Shown: positions 46,910 through 56,417, counted from the stretch's first letter. The stretch is 64,000 nt of DNA from Devosia sp. A16 (GCF_001402915.1 NZ_CP012945.1:3883501-3947500), one strand, 5' to 3'. The notes: generated by a model not told the origin, from the letters alone. Numbers and translations are program-made.

Positions 46910-48400
46910 TCAGCTCGCTTCCTTCATCAGCGACAGCGTCTTGGGATCGTTCTTGCTGCGGCCGTTGAGGTCGGTGAGCTTGGTCGGGTAGTCGCCGGTG
47001 AAATGATGGTCGGTGAATTGCGGGCTGAGCGGGTTGCGCTTGATGCCGCCGACGGCGTCGTAGAGCCCGTCGATGGAAAGGAAGGCTAGCGAATCCGCGC
47101 CGATGAACCTGCACATCGACTCGAGATCGGGATGCTGGTTGGCCAGCAGGTTCTCCGGATCGGGGGTGTCGATGCCATAATAGTCCGAGTGGAAGATCAT
47201 CGGCGAGGCGACGCGGATATGCACCTCGCTGGCGCCGGCGTCGCGGATCATCTGCACGATCTTGACCGAGGTAGTGCCGCGCACGATGGAGTCGTCGATC
47301 AGTACCACCCGCTTGCCTTCGATCTCGGCCCGGTTGGCGGAGTGCTTCAGCTTGACGCCAAAGGCCCGGATCGACTGGGTCGGCTCGATGAAGGTGCGGC
47401 CCACATAGTGGTTGCGGATGATGCCGAGCTCGAACGGGATACCGCTGGCCTGGGCGTAGCCGATCGCCGCCGGCGTGCCGCCATCGGGCACCGGCACCAC
47501 CACGTCGGCTTCGACCGGCGCTTCGCGAGCGAGGTTGATACCCATGCGCTTGCGGGCCGAATAGACCGGGCGACCGGCGACCACCGAGTCCGGGCGGGCG
47601 AAATACACATACTCGAACAGGCAGATGCGCTCCGGCCGCGGCGCAAATGGCTTCACCGACTCGATGGTGATCGTGCCGTCGGGTTGCGTCTCGCAGATCA
47701 CCACCTCGCCATTCTCGACATCGCGCACGAACTTGGCGCCGATGATGTCGAGTGCGCAGGTCTCCGAGGCAAAGATCGGCTTGCCGTCGAGATCGCCCAG
47801 GACCAGCGGGCGGATGCCGTTGGCGTCGCGCGCTCCGATCAGCTTGGTGCGGGTCATCGCCACCAGCGCGAAGGCGCCCTCGAGATGCATCAGCGCGTCG
47901 ATGAAGCGGTCGGAGGAGGCTACCTTCTTGGAGCGGGCGATCAGGTGCAGCACCACCTCGGTATCCGAGGTCGACTGGCAGATCGCGCCCTGCGAGATCA
48001 GTTGCTTCCTCAGCGTCAGTCCGTTGGTGAAGTTGCCGTTATGGGCAATGGCGATGCCGCCGACTTCCAGCTCGGCAAACAGCGGCTGCACGTTGCGGAG
48101 GATCGTTTCCCCGGTGGTCGAGTAGCGCACATGGCCCATGGCGAGATGGCCGGGCAGGCGGCCGACAGTGGCGGGATCGGTGAAGTGGTCGCCGACCAGG
48201 CCGAGCTGACGTTCGGAATGGAACTGCTTGCCGTCGAAACTGACGATGCCGGCCGCTTCCTGGCCGCGGTGCTGCAGCGCATGCAGCCCCAGTGCGGTCA
48301 GGGTCGCCGCCTCGGGATGGCCGAGGATGCCGAACACGCCGCACTCCTCGCGCAGCGTGTCATGGTCCCACTCCGCGATCGGTTTGGCGCTTTGGGTCAT
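46910..48400 (-). CDS. purF: Amidophosphoribosyltransferase
   Basis: 496 residues. It catalyses the first committed step of purine synthesis, PRPP plus glutamine to phosphoribosylamine. A 19-residue propeptide precedes C20 (REECGVFG), the nucleophile exposed by self-cleavage. The N-terminal glutaminase domain has HRGQEAAGIV and GHVRYST. The PRTase domain has the PRPP-loop segment VVLIDDSIVRGTTS. The ATG at 48400 fits the expected propeptide. A hairpin lies between cvpA and this start, so transcription may be adjusted there. Confidence 0.95.
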   Translation of the reverse strand: MTQSAKPIAEWDHDTLREECGVFGILGHPEAATLTALGLHALQHRGQEAAGIVSFDGKQFHSERQLGLVGDHFTDPATVGRLPGHLAMGHVRYSTTGETILRNVQPLFAELEVGGIAIAHNGNFTNGLTLRKQLISQGAICQSTSDTEVVLHLIARSKKVASSDRFIDALMHLEGAFALVAMTRTKLIGARDANGIRPLVLGDLDGKPIFASETCALDIIGAKFVRDVENGEVVICETQPDGTITIESVKPFAPRPERICLFEYVYFARPDSVVAGRPVYSARKRMGINLAREAPVEADVVVPVPDGGTPAAIGYAQASGIPFELGIIRNHYVGRTFIEPTQSIRAFGVKLKHSANRAEIEGKRVVLIDDSIVRGTTSVKIVQMIRDAGASEVHIRVASPMIFHSDYYGIDTPDPENLLANQHPDLESMCRFIGADSLAFLSIDGLYDAVGGIKRNPLSPQFTDHHFTGDYPTKLTDLNGRSKNDPKTLSLMKEAS

Positions 48401-48435
48401 GCGGGCACCTTTGGCTTCAGAACGGTCCAAACAAG

Positions 48436-48460
48436 ACGGGACCGCAAATGCGGTCCCGGT
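48436..48460 (-). terminator. Hairpin with T-rich tail between cvpA and purF
   Basis: GGGACCGC (48438-48445) pairs perfectly with GCGGTCCC (48450-48457) around a four-base loop. On the minus strand the sequence after it is T-rich (GTCTTGTTT). It lies 30 to 60 bases upstream of the purF ATG and could terminate or attenuate transcription between the two genes. Confidence 0.55.
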
Positions 48461-48492
48461 CATCAATATGCAATGCGCTCACCCGAATTTCA

Positions 48493-49140
48493 TCAGGTGC
48501 GAGCCGCCGCTCCGTCGGCCGGCGGCTCCAGCGGCGCGTCGTTCTCCAACTGATCCGTACCCTCTTCACTGGGCACATCGGCGTCGGGCGACGGCACGTC
48601 GTCAGGCGAGGCATCTTCGCCCGTGCCGCCGGCGCCGCGATGCAGTAGATCGGTAACCTGCTTCTCGAGGTCCGGGGGCAGCAAGGCAATCAGGCTGTCG
48701 CCGAAATTTCTGAGGATCGGCAGCGAGCGCGACTCGGCCGCCCAGGAGGGCAGGTTCGCCGGCATCAGCCACAGCCCGAATACCACCACGATCACCGAGA
48801 TCAGCACGCCGCGGGCGACGCCGAAGATGAAACCGAGCGTGCGGTCGAGTGGACCGATGCGGCTGTCGACGACGAAATCGGCGATCCGCATGGTGATCAG
48901 GTGCAGGATGATCAGCGCCACGATGAAGGTGCCGAGCACCGTCACGATGTCCGCCACGATCGGCTCGTTGATGTAGCCGCGCGCGATTTCCTTGTGGTTG
49001 AAATAGGCATAGGCGGCGATCGCCGCGGAGCCCGCCCAGGTCGCCAACGACAGGATTTCACGAGTGAATCCGCGGGCCGTAGCCAGGATCGCCGAGATCA
49101 GGACGAGAACGCCGATGCCGACGTCGAATGCAGTCAACAT
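48493..49140 (-). CDS. cvpA: CvpA-family membrane protein
   Basis: 215 residues with four predicted helices in the first 130 residues (FDVGIGVLVLISAILATARG ... LSLATWAGSAAIAAYAYF ...), followed by an acidic, Pro-rich C-terminal tail of about 60 residues. CvpA-family proteins are linked to colicin V secretion and stress survival; the gene is often upstream of purF. The start ATG at 49140 fits the family. Normal length apart from the tail. Confidence 0.9.
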   Translation of the reverse strand: MLTAFDVGIGVLVLISAILATARGFTREILSLATWAGSAAIAAYAYFNHKEIARGYINEPIVADIVTVLGTFIVALIILHLITMRIADFVVDSRIGPLDRTLGFIFGVARGVLISVIVVVFGLWLMPANLPSWAAESRSLPILRNFGDSLIALLPPDLEKQVTDLLHRGAGGTGEDASPDDVPSPDADVPSEEGTDQLENDAPLEPPADGAAART

Positions 49141-49264
49141 ATAGAAAATCCGCCCCTGGGACCTGCTTCAAAGTCCCGTGTAACCATTAATCGTGGCAAA
49201 GCCAAGCACGGAGGACGGGCCGCATGGCCGATGTTCACGGAAAGCAGGAAGCGTGGCCAAAGCG

Positions 49265-50653
49265 CTACTCTGCTGCCTGTCGTTGACCGCGCGCCGCGAT
49301 GCGTCCGATGAGTTCGGCGACCTCGGCATACTCGCCCACGGCAATGCCGTTCGGCACGTCGCCCTTGCCCAGCCGGCCGGTCACCGCGCCCTGAAAGCCG
49401 AGCTTCTGTGCCTCGCGCAGGCGTTGCACCGCATGCGCCACCGGACGCACCCCGCCCGCCAGCGAGATCTCGCCGAAATAGACGTTGGTCGAGGGCAACG
49501 GCGAACCGGTGAGCGATGAAATCAGCGCCGCCGCCACGGCGAGATCCGCCGCCGGCTCGTTGATCTTCAGCCCGCCGGCGACATTGAGGTAGATGTCGTT
49601 GGCGCCGATCCGCACCCCGCAGCGCGTCTCCAGCACCGCCAGCACCATCGAGAGCCGCGACGAATCCCAGCCGATCACCGCGCGTCGCGGCGTGCCGAGC
49701 GGCGAGGGCGAGACCAGCGCCTGCACCTCGCACAGCATCGGGCGGGTGCCCTCCATGCCGGCGAACACGGCGGAGCCGGCGGCGTCCTTGTCGCGCTGGT
49801 CGAGGAACAGCGCCGAGGGATTGGCCACCTCGCGCAGCCCCAGTGTCGACATCTCGAACACGCCGATCTCGTCGGTGGCGCCGTAGCGATTCTTCACCCC
49901 GCGCAGGATGCGGAAGGTGTGGCTGGCGTCGCCCTCGAAATACAGCACCGCATCGACGAGGTGCTCGACCACGCGCGGCCCGGCGATCTGCCCGTCCTTG
50001 GTCACATGGCCGACCAGCACCACCGCAGCGCCGGATTTCTTGGCGAAGCGGGTCAGGGCCTGGGCCGAGGTGCGCACCTGCGTGACGGTTCCGGGCGCGC
50101 TCTCGACCCGGTCGGTCCACAGCGTCTGGATCGAATCGATGATCACCAGGTCCGGGGCAGGGCCGTTCTGCAGCGTGGCGAGGATGATCTCGACATTGGT
50201 CTCCGACGCCAGCAGCACGGCGCGATCGCCCAAACCCAGCCGCTGCGCCCTCAGCCGGATCTGCGCAATCGCCTCTTCGCCCGAGACATAGACAATGCGC
50301 CGGCCGCGTTCGGCGAGCGCCGCGGCGGCCTGTAACAGCAGGGTGGATTTGCCGATGCCCGGATCGCCGCCGATCAGCACCGCCGAACCCATAACGAAGC
50401 CGCCGCCGGTCACCCGGTCGAGCTCGCCGATGCCGGTCTCGACCCGTGCCGCGGTTTCCGTTTCACCGGCCAGCGGCTGCAACTCGATCGGCCGTCCGCC
50501 TGCCACGGCGGCCTTCGGCCCGGCGCCGACGCCCGAATCCACGATCTCTTCGACGATGGTGTTCCACTCGCCGCAGGCCTCGCACCGTCCCTGCCACTTG
50601 CTGGTCGCCGCACCGCAGGCCTGACAGACATAGGAGGTTTTGGTACGCGCCAT
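49265..50653 (-). CDS. radA: DNA repair protein RadA (Sms)
   Basis: 462 residues. An N-terminal C4 zinc finger (CQACG ... CEACG) is followed by a RecA-like ATPase with Walker A GGDPGIGKST near residue 95. The RadA-specific motif KNRYG (usually KNRFG) appears near 245. A Lon-protease-like C-terminal domain is last. It processes recombination intermediates. The ATG at 50653 starts MARTKTSYVCQ; the in-frame extension to 50740 is unlike the family. Confidence 0.94.
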   Translation of the reverse strand: MARTKTSYVCQACGAATSKWQGRCEACGEWNTIVEEIVDSGVGAGPKAAVAGGRPIELQPLAGETETAARVETGIGELDRVTGGGFVMGSAVLIGGDPGIGKSTLLLQAAAALAERGRRIVYVSGEEAIAQIRLRAQRLGLGDRAVLLASETNVEIILATLQNGPAPDLVIIDSIQTLWTDRVESAPGTVTQVRTSAQALTRFAKKSGAAVVLVGHVTKDGQIAGPRVVEHLVDAVLYFEGDASHTFRILRGVKNRYGATDEIGVFEMSTLGLREVANPSALFLDQRDKDAAGSAVFAGMEGTRPMLCEVQALVSPSPLGTPRRAVIGWDSSRLSMVLAVLETRCGVRIGANDIYLNVAGGLKINEPAADLAVAAALISSLTGSPLPSTNVYFGEISLAGGVRPVAHAVQRLREAQKLGFQGAVTGRLGKGDVPNGIAVGEYAEVAELIGRIAARGQRQAAE

Positions 50654-50744
50654 GAGGATGCCCCTGGAAGTCGACGACAGGTAGCCGAGAATAGGGGTAA
50701 AGACAAGAACGAAGAGTGAACAGGCGCCGACCACGGGCACCGGC

Positions 50745-50930
50745 CCCGTCTCCCCCTTTGCGGGGGAGAAAGCGAAAACTTGGGCTTAGCGCAGCTAAGT
50801 CCTTAGTTTTCGCAAGAGGGGGACGTTTGAGCCACCGTGCCCTCCACGTCCCCCCTCTTGGAATTTCTAAGGCTTCGCCAAGAAGCTAAGCCCAAGAAAT
50901 TCCATTCTCCCCCGCAAAGGGGGAGAGGGG
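50745..50930. repeat. Large inverted palindromic repeat
   Basis: Left arm about 50745-50825 and right arm about 50847-50930 are partial reverse complements over about 80 bases (CTCCCCCTTTGCGGGGGAG ... and CTCCCCCGCAAAGGGGGAG). Inside each arm are AGCGAAAACTTGGGCTTAGC and GCTAAGCCCAAG segments. It separates radA from the 2H phosphoesterase gene and is the largest such element in the window. Confidence 0.7.
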
Positions 50931-50956
50931 GGTGGTGGTTTTTGCCGCGATCGTGC

Positions 50957-51571
50957 CTACCGCCGCGGCCATTCCCCGATCACTTCATAGCGTCCCTGGC
51001 CATAGAAGCTGCGGACCAGCGCAAATCCCTCGACCCGAAGTGTGGGCGGTCGCGCCAGCACCACCTCGGGCGCGTTGACCCGGTCATAGCAGAGCGTCAG
51101 GTGGAACGCTTCGCTCGGCGACGAATGCACCTCGAAGCCGCGCTCCAGCATGCCCCAGCGCAGGAGGCGCGCCAACTCGACCAGCGGCGTGTCCGACCCC
51201 GGACGCAGCACCAGGGGTGGCGAGCCGACCTTGCGGCGGAAGCTGCCGAGCCGGGTGAGGGTGATATCGAACGGTTGGAAGCCGATGGCATCGCCGGTCG
51301 CCATGGCCAGAGCGAGGTCGTTGCCGCTCAGTTCCTGGTAGAAGCCGACGCCCACCAGGGAGATGTGGAGCGTCGTCGCCGGCAGCAGTTGCGCGGTGAT
51401 GCCATTGAGGCGCCGCTGCTCATCGACCAACTCCTGCAGGGCGGGCCGGATTCCGCCGCCGACCGGCACGGCGAAGAACACCGGATCACGCCCCTGGCGC
51501 GGCGGCACCCGGATGGACTTGAGCGGCCGCGTGTCCTCAGCGAACATCGACAGCTGTGGCAGTTCGGTCAT
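50957..51571 (-). CDS. 2H phosphoesterase / 2'-5' RNA ligase family protein
   Basis: 204 residues with both HxT/S motifs of the 2H superfamily: LHISLVG near residue 70 and FHLTLCY near 158. These active sites cleave cyclic or 2',5' phosphodiester bonds, in tRNA or cyclic nucleotide processing. The ATG at 51571 is used; longer in-frame sequence upstream to 51838 has no family character. Substrate unknown. Confidence 0.82.
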   Translation of the reverse strand: MTELPQLSMFAEDTRPLKSIRVPPRQGRDPVFFAVPVGGGIRPALQELVDEQRRLNGITAQLLPATTLHISLVGVGFYQELSGNDLALAMATGDAIGFQPFDITLTRLGSFRRKVGSPPLVLRPGSDTPLVELARLLRWGMLERGFEVHSSPSEAFHLTLCYDRVNAPEVVLARPPTLRVEGFALVRSFYGQGRYEVIGEWPRR

Positions 51572-51773
51572 CTCTTTGGTCCTCCGTCGTCTCAGGGACA
51601 AACAAGGAACCAGTGAGGCTGAGCGATAGTCAAGAACAAAAAGAGAACAAGCCGCACGGGAAGCGGTGCGCTCGACCTTCGCCCAACTTGCCTCCGGCAC
51701 CGCCGGTTGCGAAGCTCGACTTCCCACTCCGAACGGCCCGACAGTGGCCGGCAAAAGCTCACATAGGGAAGAG

Positions 51774-52988
51774 ATGACCAAGATCACCGGGATCGAGACG
51801 ATCCGCACGCGCGCCGACGGCACCTGGCTGTTCGTCAAGGTCCTGACCGACCAACCGGGCCTCTACGGCATCGGCTCGGCCTCCGACCACTATCGCGCCA
51901 AGGTGGTAGAGGCGGCGATCGAGAACGTTACGCCGCTGCTGATCGGGCGCGATGTGAGCCGGATCGAGGACATCTGGCAATCGGTCTACACCCAGAGCTA
52001 CTGGCGCAACGAGGCCATCGGCAACACCGCCCAGGCCGGCATCGACATGGCGCTGTGGGATATCAAGGGCAAGGAGGCCGGCATGCCGGTCTACCAATTG
52101 CTCGGCGGCAAGACCCGCAGCGCGGTTGCCGCCTATGCGCACGCGCAGGGCAATTCGCTGACCGAACTCGAGGACGACGTGCGCCGCTACTGGGAGGAGG
52201 GCTATACCGTCATCCGCTGCCAGCTCGGCAATTACGGCGGCGGTGGCTTCCTCGATCGCGCCAACGCCCGCGGGCCGAAGGGCCACTGGCCGCAGGACAA
52301 GGCCTTCGACGACGACGCGTACCTGCAGGCTATCCCCGAGATGTTCGCGCATCTGCGCGACAAGCTCGGCTGGGGGCCGAAATTCACCCATGACGTGCAC
52401 GAGCACCTGGCGCCGACCAATGCGGTGCAACTGGCCAAGCTCCTGGAGCCCTACCGGCTGTATTTCCTCGAGGATCTGCTCTCGCCCGAACAGGTCGGCT
52501 GGTATCGCCAGGTGCGCCAGCAATGCGCCACGCCGCAGGCGATGGGCGAACTGTTCGTCAACCCCCATGAATACCTGCCCCTGATCACCGAGCGGCTCAT
52601 CGATTTCGTCCGCGTCCGCATCTCGAAGGGCGGGGGCATCACCCAGGCGCGCAAGATCGCGACGCTCTGCGAATGGTTCGGCGTGCAGACCGCCTGGCAG
52701 GAGGGGGGCGACAATGACCCGGTCAACCAGATGGCCGCCATGCATGTCGACCTCGCTTCCACCGCCTTCGGCATCCAGGAGGAGAATCACTTCAAGCCCG
52801 AGGAGTATGAACTCTTCCCCGGCCACGCCATCCTCGAGGGGGGCTACCTCTACGGCAACGAGCAGCCCGGCCTCGGGATCGACATCGATGTGAAGAAGGC
52901 CGAGGCGCTGCTCGATCCGGACAAGGCGGCGAAATCGCACTACATGGCCGAGGATCGCCGGCGGGACGGTGGCATCGTGCGGCCCTGA
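51774..52988 (+). CDS. Enolase-superfamily protein, mannonate dehydratase/RspA-like
   Basis: 404 residues. The enolase-superfamily N-terminal capping domain is followed by a barrel. Metal ligands fit HDVHEHL (D, H), FLEDL (E) and GELFVNPHEY (E), as in ManD/RspA. Where ManD has a catalytic histidine in AWHGP, this reads TAWQEGGDN (Q309). It could thus be a low-activity or non-mannonate subgroup, or a sensor. RBS AGGGAAGAG precedes the ATG. No sugar-acid neighbours confirm a substrate. Confidence 0.8.
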   Translation: MTKITGIETIRTRADGTWLFVKVLTDQPGLYGIGSASDHYRAKVVEAAIENVTPLLIGRDVSRIEDIWQSVYTQSYWRNEAIGNTAQAGIDMALWDIKGKEAGMPVYQLLGGKTRSAVAAYAHAQGNSLTELEDDVRRYWEEGYTVIRCQLGNYGGGGFLDRANARGPKGHWPQDKAFDDDAYLQAIPEMFAHLRDKLGWGPKFTHDVHEHLAPTNAVQLAKLLEPYRLYFLEDLLSPEQVGWYRQVRQQCATPQAMGELFVNPHEYLPLITERLIDFVRVRISKGGGITQARKIATLCEWFGVQTAWQEGGDNDPVNQMAAMHVDLASTAFGIQEENHFKPEEYELFPGHAILEGGYLYGNEQPGLGIDIDVKKAEALLDPDKAAKSHYMAEDRRRDGGIVRP

Positions 52989-53039
52989 TCGCCGAGCCCA
53001 GGGGCAGCCGCGCTGCCCCTGCTTCGATCGGCCCGCGCG

Positions 53040-53711
53040 TCAGGCGTAGGCCACCCAGCCGCGAAAGCTTAGCCCGGCGTAGAACAGCGCCACGTTTGAA
53101 AATCCTGCTTCGCGCAGCATGGCTTCCTCGTCCTCCGGGGCAAGGATCGAAAGCCGCGTGCCGATCGCTTCGCGCGAACTCTGCAACTGTACCGGGTCGG
53201 TTCCGTCGGGCGCGCCGAACGCCACATGCCGTGCGATCCACATCGAACGCTCGGGCTCGGTCTGGGCGAAGCTGATATGGGCCAGCACCAGGGGTGCGCC
53301 CGGTTTCAGCCGGCGATGCAGTTGCCGCAGCGTCGCCAACCGCTGCGGGCGCGGGATGAAGTGAAATGTCAGGATCGCAGTCGCCCCGTCGAACGGGCCG
53401 GCCGGCGCGTCATCGACATAACCCTCGTGCAGCAGGATTCGCTCGGCGTAGAGAGCGGTCATCTCGGCGGCGAGCCGCAGCATGTCCGCCGACGGATCGA
53501 CGCCGTCGAACGACCAGCCGGGCTGTGCCTCGGCAAACGCCCTCAGCTCCAGTCCGCCGCCCGCACCCAGCACCAGCACCCGGCCATCGGCCGGGACCCG
53601 CTCGGACAGCAGCATGCGCGCCATCCGGTGCAGGCCGTGAAAGCCGGGGACCTGCCGCGGCGGCCCGTCGGCATAGGAGTGGACGGCGGAACCGGAAAAT
53701 GGCGGGGTCAT
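53040..53711 (-). CDS. Class I SAM-dependent methyltransferase
   Basis: 223 residues. Motif I reads VLVLGAGGGLELRAFAE near residue 44, and an acidic D/E position follows (GVDPSADM). The rest fits the Rossmann methyltransferase pattern with TAILTFHFIP. A small molecule is the likely substrate; nothing in the window indicates which. It faces the ManD-like gene end to end. Confidence 0.82.
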   Translation of the reverse strand: MTPPFSGSAVHSYADGPPRQVPGFHGLHRMARMLLSERVPADGRVLVLGAGGGLELRAFAEAQPGWSFDGVDPSADMLRLAAEMTALYAERILLHEGYVDDAPAGPFDGATAILTFHFIPRPQRLATLRQLHRRLKPGAPLVLAHISFAQTEPERSMWIARHVAFGAPDGTDPVQLQSSREAIGTRLSILAPEDEEAMLREAGFSNVALFYAGLSFRGWVAYA

Positions 53712-54024
53712 GGGCCTACCTGCGTTGTGCTCAGACGCCGCAGATGAGCACCGGACCCAGGAACGTCAAGGCGGAGCAGACCTTTGCAAGCGCCATCGAT
53801 CGGCAGGCGGACGTTGCACGGGCCCCGACGGGACCGCGATCGGCCATCGCATCCGTTTCACTTCATATCGCGAGCGGCGTTCAAGCGGCAGGTCGCCGAG
53901 TTTGCCCGGCGCGTGCCCGAGCCTCATGGTGAAACTCCATCGCACCCTCTAGAGTGCCCCTTTGGTGAGGTTGCGGCAGCTTCGCGCCTCGAAGACGCGA
54001 CAGATCAATGGCTTGGAGTGTTGC
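53712..54024. other. Intergenic region, no gene supported
   Basis: About 310 bases between divergent genes. It should hold the promoters of the methyltransferase and the SDR. No repeat or motif stands out. Confidence 0.5.
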
Positions 54025-54798
54025 ATGCGGTTCGAAGGGCAGGCGATCTACGTCACCGGAGCAGGGCACGGCATCGGCCGGGCCACCGCATTGCGCCTCG
54101 CGGCCGAAGGCGCTGCGATCGCGGTGTCCGATATCGACGGACCGGCGGCCGAGGCCGTGGCGGCTGAGCTTGCCGCGATGGGCTACAGCGCCTTCGCAAC
54201 CGCGTGCGATCTCACCGATCGTGCGGCTGTCGATGCTTCGATTGCTGCCGCAGTCGACCGCTTCGGCAAGCTGAACGTCCTCGTCAATACCGCGGGCGGT
54301 GATTGGGACGAGCCCGCCCTCGGTGAAATTCCCGACGAGTTGTTCGAGCGCAAACTGAACGTCAACCTCACCAGCGTGTTCCGCTGCGTCCGCGCCGCAC
54401 TTCCGGCCCTCATTGCTGCCGGGCCCGGCAGCAATGTCGTCAGCATCGGCTCGATCAATGGCGAGTGGGCTTTTGGCGGCTACGCCTATTCCGCAGCCAA
54501 GGCCGGCCTCGAGATCCTGACCAAGAACCTGGCGGCCCGCTACGGCAGCCGTGGGATACGGTTCAACCTGATCAGCCCTGGGACCATTCGCACTCGCAAC
54601 TGGACCGTGCGCCCTGACGATGGCGGCAAGCGCGCCCGCAAGTACCCTCTGGGACGCATCGGTGAGCCTGAAGACATCGCCGCCGCCGTCGCCTTCCTGG
54701 CTTCGTCCGACGCGTCCTGGATCACCGGCATCAACCTCCCCGTCGAAGGCGGCATCATGACCGGCGGCCTGCATGACCTGATCATCGACGAGCAATAG
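54025..54798 (+). CDS. SDR-family oxidoreductase (3-oxoacyl-ACP/glucose-DH-like)
   Basis: 257 residues with TGAGHGIGRATAL at about 11-23, NTAGG near 90, a serine in VVSIGSINGEW, and YSAAKAGLEILT carrying Tyr and Lys. C-terminal LPVEGGIMTGG is typical of the family. Sugar-alcohol or oxo-acid dehydrogenase is plausible. It is convergent with the cytochrome b gene. Confidence 0.88.
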   Translation: MRFEGQAIYVTGAGHGIGRATALRLAAEGAAIAVSDIDGPAAEAVAAELAAMGYSAFATACDLTDRAAVDASIAAAVDRFGKLNVLVNTAGGDWDEPALGEIPDELFERKLNVNLTSVFRCVRAALPALIAAGPGSNVVSIGSINGEWAFGGYAYSAAKAGLEILTKNLAARYGSRGIRFNLISPGTIRTRNWTVRPDDGGKRARKYPLGRIGEPEDIAAAVAFLASSDASWITGINLPVEGGIMTGGLHDLIIDEQ

Positions 54799-54809
54799 GG
54801 CGCCATCGC

Positions 54810-55367
54810 TCACGCCACGTCGTCGCCCTCGGCCTCCCGCTTGTGACCGGTGATCATCGCCAGCGGCAGGTTCTCGCGGTGACGCAGGCTGGCGATCAGC
54901 ACCCCGGCCAGATGCAGCGCCACCAGCACGAGGATTTGCCGCGCCAGCGCCGCATGCAGCACTTCGATCCATTCGACGCCCCAGAACGTGTCAGTGGTCT
55001 GTAGCCAGCCCACCGTCACCTGCGCGGCCACCGTCGCGATCAGCGCCACGACCATCGCACCACCGGCCGGGTTGTGCCCAATATGCCGCCGCTCGGCACC
55101 GCGCGCGATATCGCGCAGATAGCCCAACGTGACCTCGGGCCCGCGCACGAAGCTGAGGAACCGGGCATGCCCCGGGCCGAACAGGCCCCAACCGATCCGG
55201 ATGAGGATCAGAGCGCCCGCCACGTACCCTGCCCATTGATGCAGCCCCTTCGGGTGCCCGGACGTCAGCCAGGCGACTCCGATGCTGGCTGCCAGCCCCC
55301 AGTGAAAGACCCGCACCAGCGGGTCCCACACCAGGATCTTGCCGGCCGGCTCAGTCGGCTTCGACAT
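54810..55367 (-). CDS. Cytochrome b561-like membrane protein
   Basis: 185 residues with four membrane helices. Heme-ligand histidines are suggested by VFHWGLA near residue 22, GLHQWAGYVAG near 43, and VLHAALARQIL and ALHLAG in the later helices. It carries electrons across the membrane, possibly for a ferric reductase or PepSY-linked system. The start overlaps the PepSY gene stop by 17 bases, so both are one operon. Confidence 0.88.
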   Translation of the reverse strand: MSKPTEPAGKILVWDPLVRVFHWGLAASIGVAWLTSGHPKGLHQWAGYVAGALILIRIGWGLFGPGHARFLSFVRGPEVTLGYLRDIARGAERRHIGHNPAGGAMVVALIATVAAQVTVGWLQTTDTFWGVEWIEVLHAALARQILVLVALHLAGVLIASLRHRENLPLAMITGHKREAEGDDVA

Positions 55368-55614
55368 CGAGCATCTTCAGGGTTTCGGGGTCGAACAGGT
55401 TCTCCATCCGCTTGCCGTCGGCCTTGGTCGCATAGGCTTCGTAGCAGCCCTTGTCGTCCTTGATCTGCTTGACGGTCCAGCCGTCCTTCTCGAGCTGGGC
55501 CTTCAGCGCATCCTTGGGCTGAGCCTTTTCGGCGGGGACATTGCAGACGTCGGCGGCGAAGGCCGGGGCGACCAGCGTTGCGGCGACGAGCGCCAGGGCG
55601 AGCATCTTCTTCAT
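55351..55614 (-). CDS. Periplasmic PepSY-domain protein
   Basis: 87 residues with a signal peptide (MKKMLALALVAATLVAPAFA). The rest is one PepSY-type domain: LKAQLEKDGWTVKQIKDDKG and YEAYATKADGKRME. Two cysteines (VCNV, GCYE) could form a disulfide. Such small proteins typically lie beside cytochrome b and two-component genes. It is divergent from the response regulator gene. Confidence 0.85.
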   Translation of the reverse strand: MKKMLALALVAATLVAPAFAADVCNVPAEKAQPKDALKAQLEKDGWTVKQIKDDKGCYEAYATKADGKRMENLFDPETLKMLDVEAD

Positions 55615-55757
55615 TCAGGCTTCCTTTCGTGGCCGGCCCTTCGCCGGCTGCACTGGTCTGCCGTGGTCGGCTTACGCTGTGCTGACGCTGGGAGTGGCCG
55701 GGCGTAAGGTTGGTGTCAGGATGTCGTGGCATGCGGGCCCGGATTCGGAGATGCGCG

Positions 55758-56417
55758 ATGCGCCTGCTGCTGGTGGAGGACGACGACATGCTGGGCCAGG
55801 CGGTTCGCGACCATCTGGTCGCCAACGGCCACGCGACCGATTGGGTCCGCCGCCTCGACGCGGCGGAAGCCGCCCGTTTCTCGACGCCCTATGACGTGCT
55901 TCTGCTCGATCTCAACCTGCCGGATGGGCGCGGGCTCGAGTTCCTGCGGGCGCTGCGACGCCAGGGCGACACCACGCCGGTGATCATCACCACGGCAATG
56001 GACCAGCTCAGCATGCGCATCGATGGGCTGAATGCCGGCGCCGATGACTACCTGATCAAGCCGTTCGATCTGGGCGAACTGCTGGCCCGGCTCGGCGCCG
56101 TCGGCCGCCGCTATGCCGGCAATCCCAACCCGCTGCTGGTCATCGGCCCGCTCGAGGTCGATGCGCCGCGCCGCGTCGTCACGGTGTCGGGCAGGCCGAT
56201 CGAGCTTTCGGCCCGGGAATGGGCCGTGCTCGAACGGCTGGCGCAGCATCCGGGAACGCTGGTCTCCAAGGCGCAACTGGAGGATGCGCTGTTCGGCTTC
56301 GGCGATGAGGTCGAAAGCAACGCGGTCGAGGTCTATGTCAGCCGCCTGCGCAGGAAGCTGGAGGCCGGCGTGATCCATACGGTGCGTGGTCTCGGCTATC
56401 GGCTGGCGCCGCCGTGA
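55758..56417 (+). CDS. OmpR-family response regulator
   Basis: 219 residues. The receiver has phosphoacceptor D51 (LLLDLNLPDG), acidic pocket VEDDD at 7-11 and K101 (IKPFD). A winged-helix DNA-binding domain follows (SAREWAVLERLAQHPGTLVS ... NAVEVYVSRLRRKLE). The ATG at 55758 begins MRLLLVE; the open frame upstream is noncoding. It overlaps the kinase start by four bases and probably controls the divergent PepSY/cytochrome b operon. Confidence 0.93.
   Translation: MRLLLVEDDDMLGQAVRDHLVANGHATDWVRRLDAAEAARFSTPYDVLLLDLNLPDGRGLEFLRALRRQGDTTPVIITTAMDQLSMRIDGLNAGADDYLIKPFDLGELLARLGAVGRRYAGNPNPLLVIGPLEVDAPRRVVTVSGRPIELSAREWAVLERLAQHPGTLVSKAQLEDALFGFGDEVESNAVEVYVSRLRRKLEAGVIHTVRGLGYRLAPP

Noticed and set aside
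53712-54024. Possible small gene between the methyltransferase and SDR
   Set aside because: Only short frames without ribosome site or motif.
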